Below the pieces are notes generated by a model. It was not told the origin of the DNA, did no database searches, and saw only the letters and a list, made by a program, of their open reading frames with translations. From Cocos nucifera (lineage: Eukaryota > Streptophyta > Magnoliopsida > Arecales > Arecaceae): DNA of 64,000 bases. A program made the translations under genes and the position numbers. Shown here piece after piece: positions 44,886 through 55,701 of the stretch (within the stretch, counting starts at the first letter, position 1; every line of letters begins with the position of its first letter). The stretch lies in NCBI GenBank assembly GCA_006176705.1, contig QRFJ01000503.1, forward strand, positions 511,089 to 575,088, written 5' to 3'.

Positions 44886-46750
44886 CGGTATGAATCGTTC
44901 GTCACTTCTCAGTCACACCGTCTAAGATCTATGCTAACCTACATCTCAAAAAAGAAAAATCTGACGAAGAACATACGAACTCAATAACTTAGTAAAAGAA
45001 GATTTTGTATTAAAGTTAAGTATTTACAAGTGATGGTCGGCCCATACAAAAATGCCTCGACAAAAATCAAGGGCAAACAAAAAAGGCCAACCTAAAAAAG
45101 ATCGGACATGTCCGATCAAAGTGGTAGATTAAGCTCCATCTAGAGCTCTAGATTCATCAACCTCCGCTTGGTCTAGCAGGGTGATGACGGTTGGGGGTGG
45201 TACCGACGCTGCATCCTCGGTAGTCAGATCATCATATGTGGGGCTGAAGACATCTTTCATTTGAATCTTCTGATTCTCAACTTTCTCGACCTCCTCATCA
45301 TCCAACTCCAAGAGGTCCAAGTTCAGATCGAAAAAGATCCTTTGGATCTTCTCTTTCAGATCTATGCCTCCTTGTAGGTAGGAGAGTGATGCAAAATCCA
45401 TCTTGATGTTGCAAAATTTTTTCAAGGCACAGAAGGCCTCGACTACCTCTACCCTGGCAGCCTCCGCTTATGCCTTTCCGGCCTCCCTCTCTCCCAGCAT
45501 CCGAGCTTCAGCCTTAGTCAGCTCGGATTCCAGCTGCTTCACCCTCTCTCTGAGGGACCTAGTCTCTTCCTCGGCCTTCAGACGAGATAGCTGAGCATCG
45601 TCTGCCCTTCGATGGGCTTGGGCGACTTTCTCCTCAGCTTTCTTAGAGAGGCGTTGAACCTCTCTAATTACTTCGGCAAAATGGTCCACATTATGGATAA
45701 GCTAAGAAAAAAAAGAAAAGAAGAAGGAAGCTGAGCCGAGGAATGAACGAAAAAGCTGAAACAAAGGTTGGTAAAAAGCCAACACATATCCGAAGGAGAG
45801 AATCATAAGAGTCCTGGATGCGGAAGGCACCCTCGGCCTCCTCGAAGGTCTGGACGTCGATCGATAAAATGACCGACTTTAGCAAGGAACGGGCAACACG
45901 ATAGTTGCCGATGCCCTTCTTTTTATCCTCGATATCCGAGGAAACTTCCATCGGAGAAATATTCTTCGAAACATCGGGTCCACGGTCGAACATCTGGATG
46001 GAGATCTTCGATCCACCCGAGCTTCTATTGGAAGAAAATACAGAAGGTCGAGGGACGGACTCCCTCGGAGTAGCAGACCGAATTGGCGTCATAGCCTTTG
46101 TCGACGTCGACTTCTTCTTCCTCGGGGCATTGGCCACTCTCGAGGAACCTTTTATCATGGGCTGCGCCAAGACAGCCTCGGTCCGAGCACATTTAGGGGC
46201 CACGGCCGTGCTTGTCTTCCTCTTCTTCGCCATCCGATGAAGAGTTTCAAGGTCGGACGGGTTTATCGTTGGACAGAAAATACAAGACTCGATCAATGAT
46301 AATGACGAGGAAAGAAAAGATGACCCAAATAAAATTGCATGAGAACACTTACTCCTTGGGTCAGTTGGAATTAGTCCGACCTTAAATAAGTTCTTCTCGG
46401 TAAGAAACCTGGACAGCGGGAGAAGAGTAAGACTAAAGATTTGATTCAAGACCTCCTCCTCGACGTCGGACAGTATTAGAGGTCTGACAGCCAATCTATG
46501 AGGTTGCCCCCATGATGTGCTGAACTTCATGGTTGCTCGATTGAAACAAAAAAGAAGCGCTCCTTCCAGTTTTACACCAAGAAAGGAGCGCCTCGAAAAA
46601 GACAACATGCTCTCCGAGAAGAAGCATACCACCATCCGATCTCTATCGGATGCTTCTTTAAAGTGAAGCAAGCTTGGGAAAGATGGAAGATAGGCTCGAT
46701 CCCGAGGAGGCAGTGGGTGAAGAAGTCTAAAATTGATCACTAGAAGTTTG

Positions 46751-46755
46751 GCGGC
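46751..46755. repeat. Left target-site duplication GCGGC
   Basis: GCGGC abuts TGATAAGC here and is repeated at 52583-52587 next to GCTTATCA. Five bases is the usual duplication of plant LTR elements. Confidence 0.85.
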
Positions 46756-48377
46756 TGATAAGCATCATAAATTCATCAATAAAAGTATTAATTTATTAAT
46801 TAATTAATATTAATTTTTAAAAATTAATAATCAATTTATATATAATTTTTGAAAAATTAATATTTTTATTAATTAAAAAATTAATTAAAAAATAATAAAA
46901 AATAATAAAAATTAAAAAATAAAATTTTATTATCAATAGAAAGAGCTCATTTTTTTGATCACAACAAAATAAATTTTAAGTAAAACAGAGCTAAAATGGA
47001 AAAGATATGAATTTTGAAAGATATAAAATAAATAAAAATTAAATAAAAAAAAAAGAAAACGGCTCAGCCGGCTCCGTAAGCCGAGCCACCAAGCCAAGCC
47101 AAGCCATCAAGCCGACTCAGCCGTTGAAGCCATCAGTGGTCCACGATCTAGGCGTGGACTGCCAGCTCAGCAAATTCCGGCGAATCAGAGATTGCCACGT
47201 GGTGGACCTAGACCCCTTAAGGGTCTACAGAAATTTATCGCGGCTCACAAGGGTAATTCAGTCTTTTCGTCCGACAACAGTGGCGCTGATTGGTTGCGGT
47301 GTGCGGTGCGGCCGGTCCACGCGGTCCATGGGAACAGTTATTGCGCGATCGGACGGATGTGGTTGTTTGCGGTCAGGATCGGACGGCTGTGGTTGCTTCC
47401 GAATTTTATTCAGATACAAACATCACGCGGATCACCATCGGACGGCAGCGCTCGATCCAGGCGATGATCCGATGGTCCAGAATGCTGCCGGCAGTGATCA
47501 AGACTCCCGAAAGCGTGATTTGCGGCCAGATTTCCTCAATCAAGCGCGATTCAATGGCCAGAATTTAATCCGACCCGATCTGAGCTTATCTGCATCCGAT
47601 TTTGATGATTTTTGGACCGTTGGATTTCTGTTGAACGGCTAGATTTTATCAGATTTACCAGAGTCGTATCAGAGCTATTTTGATTCAAATTTTATCCAAA
47701 TTTCTTTATATTTTTACGATTACAAAGGCTATTAGTCCCATATTGCCTTTAGAAAAAATATCCAGCCCTCCTAGCTCTATAAAAAGGACTCAGGCCATCA
47801 AAAATTAACATCTCCGATCAAGGTGAAGCTTTGGTACAGGGCGAAGTCAGGCTATGGGTTAAAGGCAGCTTCGAAGCAACGGATGCCGAGAAGAAGAGCC
47901 GAGCTTCTACACCATCTTTCTGCCAATGCCGATCCAAGATCAGAGATCAGGCTATTTTATTTTATTATTTTTTTTTAAATTTTATGTATTTAAATTCTAA
48001 AAGTTTAATTAATAAAAATTTTATTTTTGTATTTTAAATTCTTGCTTTTTTATTTTTATTGTAATTTAATTTTCGCACTTTAATTATTACTTCTTATTTT
48101 ATTGCAAGTAGATGCTAAGATCTAACTAATAGATCTTAGTACCAAGTTTAAATTTCTGCATCTTTTAATTTTCGCTTTTTATTTTCCGACTTCATTTTTG
48201 ATCTCGAAACTCTTTTTTTAATCTTTTTTTATAAAATCAAAGATTTCAAATCTAAAAATACTACCTTCCCTGTGGATTCGACCCGACTCACTACTATTTA
48301 CGCATTTTCAATAATTTTAAGAAGTCGGATTAAACTGATAAACATGGTGTCTTAACGACAACATCACGTTTCTATCA
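46756..48377 (+). repeat. Left LTR (plus orientation) of inverted-LTR element
   Basis: 1622 bp beginning TGATAAGCATC and ending CGTTTCTATCA; the 5-bp ends TGATA/TATCA are inverted repeats. A TATA-like CTATAAAAAGGAC lies near 47776. It is followed at once by spacer TGTTTT and a primer site, so it behaves as a genuine 5' LTR. Three frames in 47124-47642 are open only because this GC-rich part lacks stops. Confidence 0.9.
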
Positions 48378-48383
48378 TGTTTT

Positions 48384-48580
48384 TGGCGCCGTTGCCGGAG
48401 AAGGTTTTTGATTTTTGATTTTGATTTCTTTGATTTATTAAAAATAATTTCGGCAAATGCACCAAGTTTTTGGCGCCGTTGCCGGGGAAGGTTTTTGATT
48501 TTTAATTTTGATTTCTTTGATTTATTAAAAATAATTTCGACAAACGCACCAAGTTTTTGGCGCCGTTGTCGGGGAAGGAA
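48384..48580 (+). repeat. Primer-binding site in three tandem copies (87-bp period)
   Basis: TGGCGCCGTTGCCGGGGA-type sites start at 48384 (with one change, CCGGAG), 48471 (exact) and 48558 (TTGTCGG variant). The motif is complementary to the 3' end of plant tRNA-Asp. The 87-bp repeat between them contains TTTGATTTCTTTGATTTATT. Only the first copy is at the canonical place, 6 bp after the LTR. Confidence 0.85.
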
Positions 48581-48747
48581 TAGATGCTATTTTTTTCTTT
48601 GATTTCTTTGATTTTTTTTATAAATTAATTATATTTTTTTAATATTGCTTACTAATTTTTTTATTTATTTTGTAGGAAAAAAAAAAGGAGAAAATGAAGA
48701 AAGCATCTAATTTTGGTAAGATCAATCCTAACCCTAGTCCTCTTTTC

Positions 48748-48779
<32 letters not shown>

Positions 48780-49785
48780 AAATTAATTTAAAAAAATATT
48801 CATTTAAATCTAATTAAAAGCCTCATGATAAGATTAGAAATCCTAACTGTTTAGAGCATGCATCATATTAGTTTTATTTTTATTTTTATTTTTTTCGTAA
48901 TTATTGGAGGCAAGGTAAGCCTTTCAGAATTCAATTAGTTGCATGCATCTAGTTTAAATTGCATAAAATCCTTTGATTGAATTTTTTTTCTTCGTGCATA
49001 TTCATATTAAATCAAATTAAGGGCACAACCCAATTAAACAAGATAAGATGGGAATTTGATCACCCTTCCTTAGCCCACAAACAACCAACCAGCATCCTGC
49101 ATTGACCTAAGCCTTTAATTTTAAAATCAATTAGACATCAACCCTAGGAATTCGAGCTCAATAGGATAAGGAATCCAAAGAGTTGAACCAAGTTAGGGTT
49201 ATTCAATTTGACTGGTGTCTAGGAAAGTGGTTCAGGGACGATTGGGTCCGAAGGAAGGTGGTTTCTAATTGATTCCATTCGCTTACCTGGTCAAGCATAA
49301 TTGGTGTCTAAGGCAAGCAACGGGGGGACTCCCATCAATCTTACACTTACCTGGCTAGTTGATTGACTAATCCTACACTTGGAGGGCTTGAAGGTGACCT
49401 TGGTAGTTAGGAGCTGTCTAGATCTAGGATAACCCTTAGTCAGGATTGATTGACCAACTTGATTGCTAACCAACATTAAATCTAATTAAATCAAATTCTT
49501 CTCTTTCTTCTTAGTTCTAGGACTCCTTAGGACCTCTTCTTTAGAACTCTTTTTTCTTTCTTCTCCTTTCTCCTCTAAAAATAAAATAAAATAAAAATTA
49601 AACTAACTAAAAATTAATAATTAAATTAAATTAAATTAAATTAAAATTAATAAATAAAAATAATTAAAAAAATTAATTTTTAATATAATAAAATAATAAT
49701 AATAATAATAAATAAATAAATTATTCTAAAAGTTTTTAAACCATACATTAGGGTTACACCATGCATGGTAGGAAATCGCTTTTAG
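48581..49785 (+). other. Leader region of inverted-LTR element
   Basis: AT-rich, with low-complexity AAT/TTTA tracts (49560-49740). The part at 49000-49480 is moderately complex but without a long frame. It probably held the leader and the start of gag, now decayed. Confidence 0.45.
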
Positions 49786-50957
49786 TTGAATTTAATTGAA
49801 TGGTTGATTCATATTAAACATAATAATCAAATGGCTAATATAAATCTAATAGTCCAAAAATTAGGTAAAGTTGACCTTCTTGCTCAGAAAATAGATCAAC
49901 TCCTAACCCTAGGTCAACAATCTCCTGCACAATTCACATCATCTTCTAATTATCAGGAGAATTATTCAATCTGTGCTAGTCCAACCCATCATGTAAGTGA
50001 ATATCCTATGACTGTACAGTTTTCGTATTTTATCCAAGAACAAGTTCAAGCTACTCAAGGATACTCCAAATTGATTAATGATCCATTTTCAAATTCATAT
50101 AATTCAGATTGGAGTAACTTTAATTTTTCTTGGACATCCCAACAGACTCAGGCTCAGACCCAAATTTTACTTGAGCAAAATTATCAAAATTATGCCTATA
50201 ATAATGGTCAGCCTAGTCAGTTTAACCAGCCATCATATTATAATTAGCCTTCATACCCACCTCCTCAACAGACCAATCTAGCTGATGATAGATTTAACGA
50301 ACTTCAACAATTAATTCTAACTCAACAGCAATCTATCGCCAGACTAGAAGCTCAAATAGGATAATTAGTTGAGTTTAACATGAGGAGAGAATTAGATCAA
50401 CTACCGAACCTACCAATTTCAAATAACCCACCTAATGACTACCAACCACCTGGATTAAATTATCAATCTAATGTTTCATCTAAGAATCTCCAATTTGAGA
50501 ATACCAAAGTAATTCCTGAACTTAAAAGCTATAGGATTCTTATGGACCCATACCAAGATCAGGTGAGAGAGGCTAGTACTGATGCTAGCCAAAATAAAAA
50601 TTTAGAGGAATTGGTTAGTACTGAGACTAACCACATAGAAGAACCCAAGCCAGGAATTAGTACTGATGCTAGTTTCAGTTTAAATGAGATAGAAATAACG
50701 AAAAAGAGAATAGATGATTTACCCGAACCTAATGTCCTATTCCCTTCAACCCTAGAAGCTGGTTCTTCTTATAAAAATCAAAAGGCATGTAATGAAATGT
50801 CAATGGAGTTGTTTAAGCAGGATCACATTAATTTATCTCCAGAATTAAAACCGCCTTTAGTCACCATTCCAGTACCCATTGAATCAAACTTAACTCCTAA
50901 AACTCCATTCATGAGCATTTTAGAAGAACAAATAGGAGAAATTCTTAATCAAAAACT
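49786..50957 (+). pseudogene. Athila-like gag C-terminal fragment
   Basis: Frames 49786-50247 and 50380-50957 form one degenerate Gln/Asn-rich reading. The motif PFSNSYNSDWSNFNFSW (near 50080) matches the 'YSNTYNPGW..HPNFSW' signature of Athila-type Gag. NLADDRFNELQQLILTQQQ and ARLEAQIG (near 50275-50360) form the following coiled segment. Stops at 50245 and 50363 split it. The last 18 codons of the second frame (50958-51018) belong to the inverted LTR, not to gag. No protease or zinc knuckle follows. Confidence 0.7.
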
Positions 50958-52582
50958 TGATAGAAACGCGATGTTGTCGTTAAGACACCATGTTTATCAG
51001 TTTAATCTGACTTCTTAAAATTATTGAAAATGCGTAAATAGTAGTGAGTCGGGTCGAATCCACAGGGAAGGTAGTATTTTTAGATTTGAAATCTTTGATT
51101 TTATAAAAAAAGATAAAAAAAAAGAGTTTCGAGATCAAAAATGAAGTCGAAAAATAAAAAGCAAAAATTAAAAGATGCAGAAATTTAAACTTGGTACTAA
51201 GATCTATTAGTTAGATCTTAGCATCTACTTGCAATAAAATAAGAAGTAATAATTAAAGTGTGAAAATTAAATTATAATAAAAATAAAAAAGCAAGAATTT
51301 AAAATATAAAAATAAAATTTTTATTAATTAAATTTTTAGAATTTAAATACATAAAATTTAAAAAAAAAGATAATAAAATAAAATAGCCTGATCTCTGATC
51401 TTGGATCGGTATTGGCAGAAAGATGGTGTAGAAGCTCGGCTCTTCTTCTCGGCACCCGTTGCTTCGAAGCAGCCTTTAACCCATAGCCTGACTTCGCCCT
51501 ATACCAAAGCTTCATCTTGATTGGAGATATCAATTTTTGATGGCCTGGGGTCCTTTTTATAGAGCTAGGAGGGCTGGATATTTTTTCTAAAGGCAATATG
51601 GGACTAATAGCCTTTGTAATCATAAAAATATAAAGAAATTTGGATAAAATTTGAATAAAAATAGCTCTGATATGACTCTGGTAAATCTGATAAAATCTAG
51701 CCGTTCAATAGAAATCCAACGGTCCAAAAATCATCAAAATCGGATGCAGATAAGCTCAGATCGGGTCGGATTAAATTCTGGCCATTGAATCGCGCTTGAT
51801 TGAGAAAATCTGGCCGCAAATCACGCTTTCGGGAGTCTTGATCACTGCCGGCAGCATTCTGGACCATCGGATCATCGCCTGGATCGAGCGCTGCTGTCCG
51901 ATGGTGATCCGCGTGATGTTTGTATCTGAATAAAATTCGGAAGCAACCACAACCGTCCGATCCTGACCGCAAACAACCACATCCGTCCGATCGCGCAATA
52001 ACTGTTCCCATGGACCGCGTGGACCGGCCGCACCGCACACCGCAACCAATCAGCGCCGCTGTTGTCGGACGAAAAGACTGAATTACCCTTGTGAGCCGCG
52101 ATAAATTTCTGTAGACCCTTAAGGGGTCTAGGTCCACCACGTGGCAATCTCTGATTCGCCGGAATTTACTGAGCTGGCGGTCCACGCCTAGATCGTGGAC
52201 CGGCTGATGGCTTCAACGGCTGAGTCGGCTTGATGGCTTGGCTTGGCTTGGTGGCTCGGCTTACGGAGCCGACTGAGCCGTTTTCTTTTTTTTTATTTAA
52301 TTTTTATTTATTTTATATCTTTCAAAATTCATATCTTTTCCATTTTAGCTCCGTTTTACTTAAAATTTATTTCATTGTGATCAAAAAAATGAGCTCTTTC
52401 TATTGATAATAAAATTTTATTTTTTAATTTTATTATTTTTTATTATTTTTTAATTAATTTTTTAATTAATAAAAATATTAATTTCTCAAAAATTATATAT
52501 AAATTGATTATTAATTTTTAAAAATTAATATTAATTAATTGATAAATTAATACTTTTATTGATGAATTTATGATGCTTATCA
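50958..52582 (-). repeat. Right LTR (minus orientation) of inverted-LTR element
   Basis: 1625 bp, the reverse complement of 46756-48377 with few differences in the parts compared. On the minus strand its U5 end continues past TATCA with AGTTTTTG before running into gag. That is the spacer found before primer-site copies two and three (AAGTTTTTGGCGCC), so the right arm carries a few bases beyond the LTR from a 5' end. Confidence 0.9.
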
Positions 52583-53103
52583 GCGGCAAACAACAAAAGC
52601 TAATTCTATATAGGTTCAAAAGCTCGATAATTAAAAAATGAAAAGACAACCTGAGGTCAGTCTTTAGCGATTCCTCATAAACACCGACTCGCTCAGACTG
52701 AAGAAGAGCTATATGCTCTCCAGGACCGACGACCTCTAACTTAAAATCGTCGGAGATATGGTATTTCATCCCAATAACTTTTAGATCCTTCGAGGTAAGG
52801 ATGGAATCTATTTTGAAAGGATCATAGTCTGAAACTTCACGTTCTTTGGATTGACTCGGAGAACCTATTATCCCAGAACTGTGATCCTCGCCAGAAGGGC
52901 TATCCGAGCCCCAAAAAGATTGGGACAAACTAGATTGACTCATGAGTATGGAGGAGACTGACCTAAAAGATGAGGAGGCCAAGCAACGAGGGGAGTTAGG
53001 ACGGGATCGATGGTGGCTCGGCTGAGTTCGAGCTATTCTTCACGCAAAGTACCAGAGTTCACCCTTTAAGCAACAGTAGTAGTCAAAAAGAGTAATACTG
53101 ATC

Positions 53104-53113
53104 CTATTTATAA
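53104..53113 (-). promoter_or_regulatory. TATA box of the family B antisense gene
   Basis: The minus strand reads TATAAATAGG, about 125 bp upstream of the antisense ATG at 52980-52982. It lies inside the element but outside the LTR, so the antisense gene appears to have its own promoter. Confidence 0.6.
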
Positions 53114-53382
53114 GAGGCATGGACAGTTCCGATCTACTCTCATTTCATCTATCCTTTTAGATCTTCGTCAGGTGTCAGATATCTATTGATTGGGATGGAT
53201 AGATCCGGAGTAAAGCAACGGACGGTTAGATTTCGTGGTTGATAGACTTCTTCCAATTTTATCATGCTACCGATCTCCAATGCTGCAATGCAGGCACGAT
53301 TTGAAGATCGACCTCAGCTTCGATAGGATACTTACATTGGTTGCTCAGGGGTAGATCGATCTTGTAAGTGGAGGCCAAACTA

Positions 53383-54048
53383 TGATGGAATGGGGTTGGT
53401 GTGGCCTCGGCATGTTTAGGGTTGGCCGCCGACCTACTCCAATGAATCGTCTGAATGGAATGATGTGACACTTCATCCACGGTTAGCTGTAGGTCGACCT
53501 ACAATTCTGACCGACCTACTGAAGATCGTTTTCTGGCAAAACAAGGTAGGCCTTCGTATCTCGTTCTCGTCGGATTCAGATCGACCGTCAAGCTACATAA
53601 ATAGGCTCATAGTTCATCAATGACCGACCTATAACCATTTCTGCTGAAACTGCATCCTCTCCGAATCGAAAAACTCGGATAAAAAATGAATCTTTCGCAA
53701 TCCCATCTTCTAAGAAGGAAAGAAATCTTTTGAATCAATCCAAGGCGACTAACTTGGAAAGCCGTTAGAGTCCGAAATGGATACAACTTCAACTCCTCCC
53801 CTGTAAATAAAGGGGCTCCGGGATCTTTCAGGTATGCCATTCAATTCGACGCTTTCTCTCTTCATTGTTCTCCAATCTTCTAACTTGAGTGTCGGCGGAT
53901 TTTTACCGGAGAATACTCCGGTGGAGACTTTATTGTGAGTGAACGGGCGAAGCTCCAGTAAAAGTTCATTCTCGGTCTCATATTCCTCGATGGCCGAGCT
54001 TCTCCATCCTCATCGACCGACCTTAAATCAGAAGATTCAGAAGTAACA
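53383..54048 (+). repeat. 3' LTR of family B element
   Basis: Collinear with 38420-39093, starting TGATGGAATGGGGTTGG and ending CAGAAGTAACA. A clear polypurine tract before it is not visible (AGTGGAGGCCAAAC is the best candidate, 53368-53381). Confidence 0.8.
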
Positions 54049-55460
54049 GAAATAATTTTTTTAATAAAAAGATGAATATTAAATAAATAGTAAAAAAGAG
54101 TGATTCTTAGTTCCCCTAGATTCTCATCTAACATGATGAGATTCTCGAAAAAGATGTGGAGACCTGAACAAAATAAAAGAGAAATTATTTTGCAAATTGT
54201 GGACTGACTATTGTGTTAGTTTCTAAAAGCTCGTAAGCATCGATGCATCTTCAATATATTGTCCATAACTTTCTTACACAACACCTATGTTGGGTGATTC
54301 AAGATGCATAAGAAAGATAACTTGATACCGGACACCATGAAGTGGTTTCATATAAAAATTTTAATTACACTGATGCTAATGAAGCTTTTTTTTGAGTGAC
54401 ATATGTTGAATTGTTTTTTCTAATACTATTGGAAATGAACTTTAAAATTTAAATTTAATGGATACCTCTGAGTAAAATGCCGCGTTGCATTTTTCTGAAG
54501 TTCTTATTAATTTAGTGGGTGTAGAGGTCTTCCAGAGCATGTTCGTTCCATTCCACAATCTTAACTTAGTATGAGTCTCAAATAATTGCTCTTTAACCTC
54601 ATTCAAATATAGCTTTTGATATAGCTATACTTTCTTTTTGAACTTTGGTGCTTTCCCAATACATGAATTTTCATGATCAACCTTGAGATAGCTACTAGAT
54701 GTGATGATCATTGATTGCATCGAGAGGTCAAAAGCAGAGAAGATAAATTTGCAGGGGCTATGGTCTTGGAGTGACACAAAAGGGTAAGGGTGGCAGTGAT
54801 GTCCTTGCAATTGCCGGGGAGGCCAAAATCAGCAATGGGAGAGAAGTTTCATTAAGAGCCTTTTGTGGGGGAAATTATATTCTACGTTGCATGCAGCCAA
54901 CCGCTCATTTCATAATTTCTCTTGGTGAAGCGCGGAGGGGACTGCTTCCGGCGGCAGGGTAGTCAGGGCACCGATGATCCTGGTGAGGGTGACCGGGAGG
55001 GAGTGCGATGACAAACTCTACAAGGGTTTTAATTTGTGTGAAAAAAAGAAGAAGGATTTAGTGTTTGTGGATCCCTGGTTTAGAATAACTTGATGTTTGC
55101 CGTCTATAATTTAGTTCCCCAGGAACCATAGTTCGATCGGGGTTAACGGAAGGTTTAACACGGGATTATCGCACGGATTTCAGATCCATTTGTAGGTAAC
55201 GGTTGGAAAAGATTTTGTATGCATAATAATTACAACAGCAGGATATATGGATCCACTCGACTGGTCGACCACCCAAGCCGACCTGCAAAATAGGGCCCAA
55301 GCCGATCATGGTGTTGGATCGGGTCAACGGTGATTAGAAACCAAGACCCGTATGAGTATGCTCCTGGATTGGACATTGGATCGTGGAGAGCCGCGGCTCC
55401 ACTTGGCCCTTGTAAGCTGCTATCGCGAGGCTACTTCCTTTTGTAAATAGAAAATATATT
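54049..55460. other. Intergenic DNA between family B and TIM10
   Basis: Mixed unique-looking sequence. Short frames at 54625-54810 (minus) and 54771-54962 (plus) have no recognisable domain. Nothing else is supported. Confidence 0.4.
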
Positions 55461-55701
55461 CTACACCGCGTGCCGTGCGGCGCGCACCGCACGATGATCG
55501 GCGTCGTACGATATCGATACGCAGCATCCAAAAAAAAAATATTTTTTTTCCTTCTTGGCCAGCGTGGGCCCTGCGCGAGCGCCAATCACCGCGCGCGGTG
55601 TGCGCCTGCCGCACCGCGCGCGGTGTAGAAAGTATTACCCTTCACAGATAAACCCACACCGCGCGCGGTGTAGAAAGTATTACCCTTCACAGATAAACCC
55701 T
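55450..55701. repeat. GC-palindrome cluster with a 45-bp duplication upstream of TIM10
   Basis: The 14-bp perfect palindrome CACCGCGCGCGGTG occurs at 55587-55600, 55612-55625 and 55657-55670. The last two start 45-bp tandem units (55612-55656, 55657-55701) containing GTAGAAAGTATTACCC and AGATAAACCC. An inverted relative, TTCTACACCGCG, lies near 55460. The second unit ends in the telo-box AAACCCTA (55695-55702), a motif frequent in promoters of plant housekeeping genes. Confidence 0.75.

Larger units (their letters stand above)
46756..52582. mobile_element. Athila-like element with LTRs in inverted orientation, flanked by perfect TSD
   Basis: 5827 bp. Left arm 46756-48377 (plus) runs TGATAAGC..TATCA. 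Right arm 50958-52582 is the reverse complement of the same LTR (TGATAGAAACG..GCTTATCA). GCGGC occurs at 46751-46755 and 52583-52587. Inside are three primer-binding sites (48384, 48471, 48558) and gag fragments (49786-50957), but no protease or pol. Both outer ends are the U3 end of an LTR, unlike a normal element with one U3 and one U5 end. The target site lies in the antisense gene of family B, whose frame approaches from both sides, so this was a single integration and not a later inversion of flanking DNA. Confidence 0.85.
45129..52982 (-). pseudogene. Antisense gene of family B (putative gypsy-type transposon protein), split by an insertion
   Basis: Minus strand, starting at ATG 52980-52982. 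The first segment (52982-52583) has a Ser-rich leader, then a block ending SLKTDLRLSFHFLIIELLN, as in the plant 'putative gypsy type transposon' domain (PF04195 by recall). The 46756-52582 element interrupts it right after this. The frame resumes at 46755, but TAG TGA follow at once (46742-46737). Later come a Lys/Arg-rich segment (MAKKRKTSTAV, 46230) and a coiled coil with heptad Leu/Glu (45689-45468), and it ends acidic at 45129. Introns are likely near 46350-46240 (donor GTAAGTG) and 45800-45700. The role of such antisense products is not established. Confidence 0.7.
38420..54048 (+). mobile_element. Family B Ty3/gypsy (Tat-like) element with antisense gene, hosting a second element
   Basis: LTRs at 38420-39093 and about 53383-54048 enclose gag, protease, reverse transcriptase, RNase H and integrase on the plus strand (39581-44520), a repeat (44625-44885), and then a minus-strand gene (45129-52982). 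Reverse transcriptase before integrase defines Ty3/gypsy. An extra antisense gene between pol and the 3' LTR is a known trait of Grande/RIRE2-type Tat elements. A 5.8-kb element (46756-52582) is inserted in the antisense gene. Without it the element would be about 9.8 kb. Flanks (GCTAT, GAAAT) show no clear duplication. Many stops show it is inactive. Confidence 0.88.

Noticed and set aside
47124..47642. A 172-codon protein, mirrored at 51697-52185 on the other strand
   Set aside because: Both frames are inside the two copies of the same LTR and overlap other equally long frames. The mirror copy comes from the inverted repeat, not from selection.
48384..48580. tRNA gene fragments (tRNA-Asp-like motif)
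   Set aside because: The sequence is the complement of the tRNA 3' end at the primer-binding position of an LTR element, and no tRNA body is present.
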